A stretch of DNA of 64,000 nucleotides from the NCBI RefSeq assembly GCF_012927115.1, contig NZ_JABBFY010000001.1, forward strand, positions 1,550,001-1,614,000, given 5' to 3'. Origin of the DNA: Sphingomonas sp. G-3-2-10. GTDB lineage: Bacteria; Pseudomonadota; Alphaproteobacteria; Sphingomonadales; Sphingomonadaceae. The notes under the pieces are model-generated. The model did not search any database, had not been told where the DNA came from, and worked only from the letters and a program-made list of their open reading frames with translations. Shown piece after piece: positions 58,686-64,000 of this stretch. Position 1 is the stretch's first letter. Every line of letters starts with the position of its first letter. A program made the position numbers and the translations under genes.

Positions 58686-59556
58686 CGACCGCTATCTGCT
58701 CCGCTACTTTCTCGCCGTGATGGACAGCGGCAACTTCTCGCGTGCCGCGGCACAATGCAATGTCTCTCAGCCGACGCTGTCGGTGGGCATCGCGAAGCTG
58801 GAACGCGAACTGGGGCGGACCTTGTTCCTGCGGACTAACCGTCGCGTCGAACTGACCGAAGCGGGCGTACAATTCGCGGGCCATGCGCGGCGGATCGAGA
58901 GCGAGTTCGCAGCGGCGGAGCGGTCGCTGGGCGGCGATGGGGCGGCGCGGGCGACGGTGCGGTTGGGGATCCTCTCGACCATTCCCGCCGACTGGGTGTT
59001 CCGGCTGGCCACGCGCTTCGCGGCGCATTTGCGAGAGGAGCGGGTGGAAGTTTCGGAGGGGCGCGAAGGCGAACTGCTCGAACGGCTAAGGCGCGGGCGG
59101 ATCGACATGGCGCTGACATTGGTGCGCAGCGATACGCGGCTGGAGAGCGAGATTTTGCTGACCGAAGGCTATTCGCTCGCCGTGCCCGCGCATCATCCGC
59201 TGGCGCATGAGCGCGAAGTCGAGGGCGATGCGCTGGCCGACAATGTGATGATCGTGCGGCGGCATTGCGAAGTGCTGGCGGAAACCAGCCGCCACTTCAC
59301 CAGCCGCGGCGTGCGCCCGTTCTTCACCGCGCGAACGACCAGCGACGAGCGGGCGCTGGCGATGGTGAAGGCCGGGCTCGGCGTGACGGTGATGCCCGAC
59401 GGATTTGCGAGCAGCGGCGTGGCGCGGCCGAAAATGGCCGGGTTCGATCATGTGCGGAATATCGGCGTGGTGTTCGGACCGCATTTCGATGCGGGGGTGG
59501 AGACGGCCGCGCTGGCGACGTTGCGAGCGGTGGTGCCGGGGTTGGCGGACAACTGA
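58681..59556 (+). CDS. LysR-family regulator divergent from the leucine-catabolic genes
   Basis: A 291-residue regulator. The N-terminal HTH (YLLRYFLAVMDSGNFSRAA, then QPTLSVGIAKLERELG) is followed by the effector domain, with strand-rich segments RATVRLGILSTIPADW and ITTER-like cofactor loop residues (TEGYSLAVPAHHPLA). It is divergent from liuA with 91 bp between starts, so it may regulate that operon, and it has a dyad over its own start codon. The ligand is unknown; isovalerate or leucine-derived CoA esters would be candidates. Confidence 0.88.
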   Translation: MIDRYLLRYFLAVMDSGNFSRAAAQCNVSQPTLSVGIAKLERELGRTLFLRTNRRVELTEAGVQFAGHARRIESEFAAAERSLGGDGAARATVRLGILSTIPADWVFRLATRFAAHLREERVEVSEGREGELLERLRRGRIDMALTLVRSDTRLESEILLTEGYSLAVPAHHPLAHEREVEGDALADNVMIVRRHCEVLAETSRHFTSRGVRPFFTARTTSDERALAMVKAGLGVTVMPDGFASSGVARPKMAGFDHVRNIGVVFGPHFDAGVETAALATLRAVVPGLADN

Positions 59557-59557
59557 T

Positions 59558-59695
59558 CCTCTCCGGCTTTCGCGGGAGAGGCAGCGAGACTTAGAGCGCG
59601 AAGCGAACCTAGTCGCAGCGGTGAGGGTCTTCTTCCTCGATCCGGGCGAAACAGAAGAAGACCCTCACCCAACCCCCTCCCGCAAGCGGGAGAGT
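59558..59695. repeat. Family B hairpin repeat, copy 4
   Basis: It begins at CTCTCCGGC just after the LysR stop. The core GGTGAGGGTCTTCTTC pairs with GAAGAAGACCCTCACC. The outer right arm CCTCCCGCAAGCGGGAG is a separate hairpin. It separates the LysR and formate dehydrogenase genes, and their transcription converges here. Confidence 0.75.
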
Positions 59696-59715
59696 GCCAA
59701 GAAGGAGAAGGCCCC

Positions 59716-59976
59716 CTAGCCCGCGTCGCTGCCGCCGGTTTCCTCGGTCGCATGGGTCTGGTGCGGCGGGTGAGCATCGGCATGGAGAATTGCGATCGCG
59801 GCGGCGGCGATCGGGGACAGTCCCTCGCCTTGCGTCAGGATACCGGCCTTCATGCGCGGGTCCCAGAAGGTCGCGATGTGATCCGCGGTCGCGGTCGCCG
59901 CGTCGACATCGCCCATCACCGCGAAGTTGCGCGCGATCTGGTTCGCCATGTGGATCAGATGATCCTGCTGCCTCAT
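59716..59976 (-). CDS. fdsD: Formate dehydrogenase delta subunit
   Basis: An 86-residue protein starting at ATG 59976, overlapping the fdsA stop (ATGA). The conserved N-terminal block HLIHMANQIARNFAVMGD and VADHI-like TADHIATFWDPRMKAGIL define the FdsD family. The delta subunit supports assembly or cofactor insertion of the NAD-dependent formate dehydrogenase complex but carries no cofactor itself. The tail is rich in His, Thr and Glu. As the last gene of the operon it ends next to a family B repeat. Confidence 0.9.
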   Translation of the reverse strand: MRQQDHLIHMANQIARNFAVMGDVDAATATADHIATFWDPRMKAGILTQGEGLSPIAAAAIAILHADAHPPHQTHATEETGGSDAG

Positions 59977-62819
59977 TCCGCAGGCTCCACCGGGGCGATC
60001 CGGCGGCTGCGTTCGGACAGCGCCTGATAGCCTTCCTGCCAGTCGCTGGGGCCGTTCGAGGCCGCGACCTGCACTGCCGTCACCTTGTACTCGGGGCAAT
60101 TGGTGGCCCAGTCCGAATAGTCGGTGGTGATGACGTTGGCCTGCGTCGCGGGGTGGTGGAAGGTGGTGTAGACCACGCCCGGCGCGACGCGATCGGTGAC
60201 CTTCACCCGCAGCGTCGTCTCGCCCGCTCGCGACGCGAGGCGCGACCAGTCGCCATCCTTCAGCCCGCGATCCTCGGCATCAACCGGGTGGATCTCCAGC
60301 AGATCCTCGGGGTGCCAGGCGACATTCTCGGTCCGCCGCGTCTGCGCCCCGACATTGTAGTGGCTGAGGATGCGCCCGGTGGTGAGCAGCAGCGGGAAGC
60401 GCGGGCCGGTCTTCTCGTCGGTCGGGATATAGTCGGTCACGACGAACTTGCCCTTGCCCCGCACGAAGCCGTCGATGTGCATCACCGGAGATCCGTCCGG
60501 CGCGGCATCGTTGACCGGCCATTGCAGCGATCCCGCCGCGTCCAGACGGTCGAAGCTGACCCCCGCGAAGGTCGGCGTGAGGCGGGCGATCTCGTCCATG
60601 ATCTGCGACGGATGGGTGTAATCCCAGCCGAGGCCGAGCGCGTTGGCGAGGCCCTGCGTCACTTCCCAGTCGGCCAGGCCGTTGAGCGGCGTCATTACCT
60701 TGCGCACCGGCTGGATGCGGCGCTCGGCATTGGTGAAGGTCCCGTCCTTTTCGAGGAAGGTCGATCCGGGCAGGAAGATATGCGCGTAGTTGGCGGTCTC
60801 GTTGAGGAAGAGATCGTGGACGATCACGCATTCCATCGCGGCGAGGCCGGCGCTGACATGGCGGGTGTTGGGGTCGGACTGGAGGATGTCTTCGCCCTGC
60901 ACGTACAGCGCCTTGAAGCTGCCATCGACCGCGGCGTCGAGCATGTTGGGGATGCGCAGGCCCGGCTCGCTGTCGAGGCTCACGCCCCAATCGGCTTCGA
61001 ACAGCGCCCGTGCGTCGCCGTCCGAGATATGGCGATAGCCCGACAGTTCGTGCGGGAAGCTGCCCATGTCGCACGCGCCCTGCACATTGTTCTGGCCGCG
61101 CAGCGGGTTCACGCCGACGCCGGGGCGGCCGATATTGCCGGTCGCCATCGCGAGATTGGCGATCGCCATCACGGTGGACGAGCCTTGCGAATGTTCGGTG
61201 ACGCCCAGGCCGTAGTAGATGGCAGCGTTCCCGCCCGTCGCGTAGAGGCGCGCGGCGGCGCGAAGCTCGGCCGGATCGACGGTGGTGACGGGTGCAAGTG
61301 CCTCGGGCGAGTTCCGCGCATTGCCGACAAACTCGGCCCAATGCTGATACTCGTCCCAGTCGCAGCGTTCGCGGATGAACGCTTCGTCGGCCAGCCCCTC
61401 GGTGACGATGACATGCGCCATCGCGGTCAGCACCGCGACATTGGTGCCGGGGCGCAGCGGCAAATGATGCTCGGCCTCGATATGCGGCGAGCGGACCAGG
61501 TCGATGCGGCGCGGATCGATGACGATCAGCTTCGCGCCCTGCCGCAGCCGCTTCTTCATGCGGCTGGCGAAAACGGGGTGGCCGTCGGTCGGGTTGGCGC
61601 CGATCACCAGCATCACATCGGCATCCATCACGCTGTCGAAATCCTGCGTGCCGGCCGAGGTGCCGAAGGTGGTCTTCAGCCCGTAACCGGTCGGCGAGTG
61701 GCAGACGCGGGCGCAGGTATCGACATTGTTGTTGCCGAAGCCGGCGCGGATCAGCTTCTGGACAAGGAACGTCTCTTCGTTGGTGCAGCGCGACGAGGTG
61801 ATGCCGCCGACCGAGCGCTGGCCGTATTTCGACTGGATGCGGCGGATTTCGGAGGCGGCATGGGCGAAAGCTTCTTCCCATGAGACTTCGCGCCACGGCT
61901 TGTCGATGCTCTCCCGGATCATCGGGTTGAGGATGCGCTCCTGATGATTGGCATAGCCCCAGGCGAAGCGGCCCTTGACGCAGCTATGCCCGCGATTGGC
62001 CTTGCCGTCCTTCCACGGGACCATGCGGACGAGTTGCTCGCCGCGCATCTCGGCGCGGAAAGTGCAGCCGACGCCGCAATAGGCGCAGGTGGTGACGACG
62101 CTGCGATCGGGCGTGCCGATCTCGACCACCTTCTTCTCGGTCAGCGTCGCGGTGGGGCAAGCCTGAACGCAGGCACCGCACGAGACGCATTCGGAGCTGA
62201 GGAAGTCGTCCACCGGGGTGCCCGCCGAGACCTTCGAGCCGAAACCCATGCCGTCGATGGTGAGCGCCAGCGTGCCCTGCACTTCGTCGCAGGCACGGAC
62301 GCAGCGCGAGCAGACGATGCATTTGCTGGGATCGAAGTCGAAATAGGGGTTGGACTGATCCTTGGCCTGCCCGAGATGGTTGGCGCCTTCGCTGCCGTAA
62401 CGCACGTCGCGCAGGCCGACCGCGCCCGCCTGATCCTGAAGCTCGCAATCGCCATTGGCGCTACAGGTAAGGCAATCGAGCGGGTGATCGGAGATGTAGA
62501 GCTCCATCACGCCCTTGCGCAGCTTGTGGAGCATCGGCGTCTGGGTGCGGACGACCATGCCGGGTTCGACCGGCGTGGTGCAGCTGGCGGGCGTGCCGCG
62601 GCGGCCGTCGATCTCGACGAGGCACAGGCGGCATGAGCCGAACTGCTTGAGGCTGTCGGTGGCGCAGAGCTTGGGGATCGAAGTCCCCATTTCGGCGGCA
62701 GCGCGCATCACCGTGGTGCCGGCGGGGACCTGCGTCTCGCGGCCGTCGATGGTCAGGGTGACCTGCGTTTCGGAGAGGCTGGCGGGCGTGCCGAAATCGG
62801 GTTGGGGGATGTAGGTCAT
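59973..62819 (-). CDS. fdsA: NAD-dependent formate dehydrogenase alpha subunit, Mo/W-containing
   Basis: A 948-residue catalytic subunit starting at ATG 62819. N-terminal 2Fe-2S domain, then HPLDCLTCSANGDCELQD (His/Cys cluster), SKCIVCSRCVRACD and SECVSCGACVQACP (4Fe-4S clusters). The molybdopterin domain begins TTCAYCGVGCTF and uses Cys, not selenocysteine, in TCARVCHSPT. It oxidises formate to CO2 and sends electrons through FdsB to NAD+. The ribosome binding site GGAGG before the ATG is supplied by the end of the family A repeat, so this element sits directly on the translation start. Confidence 0.94.
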   Translation of the reverse strand: MTYIPQPDFGTPASLSETQVTLTIDGRETQVPAGTTVMRAAAEMGTSIPKLCATDSLKQFGSCRLCLVEIDGRRGTPASCTTPVEPGMVVRTQTPMLHKLRKGVMELYISDHPLDCLTCSANGDCELQDQAGAVGLRDVRYGSEGANHLGQAKDQSNPYFDFDPSKCIVCSRCVRACDEVQGTLALTIDGMGFGSKVSAGTPVDDFLSSECVSCGACVQACPTATLTEKKVVEIGTPDRSVVTTCAYCGVGCTFRAEMRGEQLVRMVPWKDGKANRGHSCVKGRFAWGYANHQERILNPMIRESIDKPWREVSWEEAFAHAASEIRRIQSKYGQRSVGGITSSRCTNEETFLVQKLIRAGFGNNNVDTCARVCHSPTGYGLKTTFGTSAGTQDFDSVMDADVMLVIGANPTDGHPVFASRMKKRLRQGAKLIVIDPRRIDLVRSPHIEAEHHLPLRPGTNVAVLTAMAHVIVTEGLADEAFIRERCDWDEYQHWAEFVGNARNSPEALAPVTTVDPAELRAAARLYATGGNAAIYYGLGVTEHSQGSSTVMAIANLAMATGNIGRPGVGVNPLRGQNNVQGACDMGSFPHELSGYRHISDGDARALFEADWGVSLDSEPGLRIPNMLDAAVDGSFKALYVQGEDILQSDPNTRHVSAGLAAMECVIVHDLFLNETANYAHIFLPGSTFLEKDGTFTNAERRIQPVRKVMTPLNGLADWEVTQGLANALGLGWDYTHPSQIMDEIARLTPTFAGVSFDRLDAAGSLQWPVNDAAPDGSPVMHIDGFVRGKGKFVVTDYIPTDEKTGPRFPLLLTTGRILSHYNVGAQTRRTENVAWHPEDLLEIHPVDAEDRGLKDGDWSRLASRAGETTLRVKVTDRVAPGVVYTTFHHPATQANVITTDYSDWATNCPEYKVTAVQVAASNGPSDWQEGYQALSERSRRIAPVEPAE

Positions 62820-62820
62820 C

Positions 62821-62963
62821 AATTCCTCCCCGGAACGGGGAAGGGGACCGCGACGCGAAGCGGCGTGGTGGAGTGGGCCCAGCCCCAAGCGACCGATTTC
62901 GTGGAGGGCGGGCCCCCTCCACCATCATTCGGATGGTCCCCCTCCCCGTTCCGGGGAGGAATT
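62821..62963. repeat. Family A palindromic repeat between fdsB and fdsA
   Basis: A 143-bp element with AATTCCTCCCCGGAACGGGG at the left and its complement (one A/G difference, AAGGGG) at the right. Inner right arm CCATCATTCGGATGG. It lies between fdsB stop (62973) and fdsA start (62819). On the minus strand its end reads GGAGGAATT followed by G and ATG, giving the fdsA ribosome site. Length is not a multiple of three. Confidence 0.85.
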
Positions 62964-62972
62964 AGGAGCGCC

Positions 62973-64000
62973 TCAACCATCCACCTTCTCCACGAAATCG
63001 CCCGGGAAGTGCGTGATCGCGCTCATCACCGGATAGGGAGTGAAGCCGCCAAGGGCGCAGAGCGCGCCATATTTCATCGTCTCGCAAAGGTCGGCGACGA
63101 GGGCGAGGTTCGAAGGCGCGCGGTCGCCCGCGACGATCTTGTCGATCGTCTCGAACCCGCGCACCGCGCCGATGCGGCAGGGCGTGCATTTGCCGCAGCT
63201 TTCGGCGGCGCAGAATTCGAAGGCGAAGCGGGCCTGTGCGGCCATGTCCGCAGTGTCGTCGAACACGGTGACGCCGCCATGACCGATCAGCCCGTCGACC
63301 GCAGTGAAGGCTTCATAGTCGAACGGCGTGTCGAACAGCGACGGCGGGAAATAGGCGCCGAGCGGGCCGCCCACCTGCACCGCCTTGACCGGGCGGCCGC
63401 TGGCAGTGCCGCCGCCGATCTTTTCTACCAGTTCGCCCAGCGTGATGCCGAACGCCGTTTCGTAGAGGCCGCCATGACGGATATTGCCCGCAAGCTGGAC
63501 CGGCATCGTGCCGCGCGACCGGCCCATGCCGTAATCGGCATAAGCCTGCGCGCCATGCGCGAAGACATAGGGCACGGCGGCCAGCGTCAGGACATTGTTG
63601 ATGACCGTCGGGCAGCCGAACAGCCCCTCATGCGCGGGCAAAGGCGGCTTGGCGCGGACTTCGCCGCGCTTGCCTTCGAGCGAGTTGAGCAGCGAAGTTT
63701 CCTCGCCGCAGACATAGGCCCCTGCCCCGACGCGGATCTCGATCTCGAACGGCGCGATCAACGGCGCGGACAGGCGCACCGCGGCGCGCATCCTGGCTAC
63801 CGCATGGGGATATTCGGAGCGGATATAGACGAAACCCTTGCCTGCCCCGGTCGCGAGGCCGGCAATCGCCATGCCTTCGATCAGGCAGAAGGGGTCGCCT
63901 TCCATCAGCATCCGGTCGGCGAAGGTCCCACTATCGCCTTCGTCGGCATTGCAGACGATGTATTTGCGCTCGCCCTTCGCGAGGCGGACCGTGTCCCACT
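62973..64000 (-). CDS. fdsB: Formate dehydrogenase beta subunit (NADH/FMN), truncated by window end
   Basis: Only the C-terminal part is present, since the 5' end lies beyond the window; the frame is open to base 64000. FdsB is the NuoF-like diaphorase subunit. Visible features are DEGDSGTFADRMLMEGDP (FMN-binding region), GAGAYVCGEETSLLNSLEG (NADH/FMN-binding), and the C-terminal 4Fe-4S cluster ESCGKCTPCRIG. It accepts electrons from FdsA to reduce NAD+. It precedes fdsA on the same strand, with a 143-bp family A element between them. Confidence 0.93.
   Translation of the reverse strand, partial: WDTVRLAKGERKYIVCNADEGDSGTFADRMLMEGDPFCLIEGMAIAGLATGAGKGFVYIRSEYPHAVARMRAAVRLSAPLIAPFEIEIRVGAGAYVCGEETSLLNSLEGKRGEVRAKPPLPAHEGLFGCPTVINNVLTLAAVPYVFAHGAQAYADYGMGRSRGTMPVQLAGNIRHGGLYETAFGITLGELVEKIGGGTASGRPVKAVQVGGPLGAYFPPSLFDTPFDYEAFTAVDGLIGHGGVTVFDDTADMAAQARFAFEFCAAESCGKCTPCRIGAVRGFETIDKIVAGDRAPSNLALVADLCETMKYGALCALGGFTPYPVMSAITHFPGDFVEKVDG

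Noticed and set aside
1..64000. tRNA or rRNA genes and long CRISPR arrays
   Set aside because: None were recognised by eye on either strand; a short tRNA could have been missed without a covariance search.

Overview
The window looks like the chromosome of a sphingomonad-type alphaproteobacterium (Sphingomonas or a close relative). This is inferred from the high GC, the Caulobacter-like oxidative xylose genes, the TonB receptor/tryptophan-halogenase module and the protein flavour; no rRNA or tRNA is present to confirm it.

Layout. 1-1.8 kb: end of a type II secretion secretin (gspD), convergent with a small operon of GspL/M/C-like inner-membrane proteins. 2-4.4 kb: Tat-exported PhoX phosphatase. 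4.6-7.8 kb: a lipoprotein and two amidohydrolases, one of which has lost its metal-binding His pair. 7.9-11.8 kb: FixL/FixJ-like two-component system followed by two receiver-like mini-proteins; the kinase/regulator junction is a low-GC patch. 12-12.6 kb: a thymidylate-kinase-like gene.

12.7-46.7 kb is one large xylan-utilisation locus. It holds Weimberg-pathway genes (xylX, xylB, xylC, then xylD with a sugar/H+ symporter after an interruption by MerR/GST/glutaredoxin and ParD-like/map genes), a LacI regulator (xylR), GH3, GH9, GH43, GH67 and GH10 enzymes, mannonate dehydratase, a TonB-dependent receptor, four tandem tryptophan-halogenase-like flavoproteins, and two putative 2-oxoglutarate/Fe oxygenases (DUF6445 and cupin-like). 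Seven sites resembling TGNTAGCGCTANCA sit upstream of the transcription units and tie the locus into one regulon. The logic is: secreted GH10/GH67/GH43/GH3 trim glucuronoxylan, the receiver imports oligomers, the symporter takes up xylose, xylB-C-D-X convert it to alpha-ketoglutarate semialdehyde, and ManD handles the uronate branch. The final semialdehyde dehydrogenase is not in the window.

46.8-51.7 kb: patatin-like lipoprotein, P-loop kinase-like protein, ArsR regulator and ABC-F ATPase. 52-58.6 kb: leucine-catabolism genes (isovaleryl-CoA dehydrogenase, methylcrotonyl-CoA carboxylase beta and alpha) with an acyltransferase, DUF3088 and NTF2-like gene between the carboxylase subunits, then a divergent LysR gene. 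59.7-64 kb: NAD-dependent formate dehydrogenase fdsD, fdsA and truncated fdsB.

Two families of palindromic interspersed repeats run through the window. Family A has CCTCCCCGG...CCGGGGAGG ends. One copy is a 470-bp element with perfect 50-bp terminal inverted repeats enclosing a DUF559 endonuclease-like gene; three others are 125-143 bp and look like non-autonomous derivatives. One of these lies in frame inside the GH9 gene and another supplies the ribosome binding site of fdsA. Family B carries a GAGGGTCTTCTTC/GAAGAAGACCCTC hairpin; one copy contains an extra perfect three-way-junction insert.
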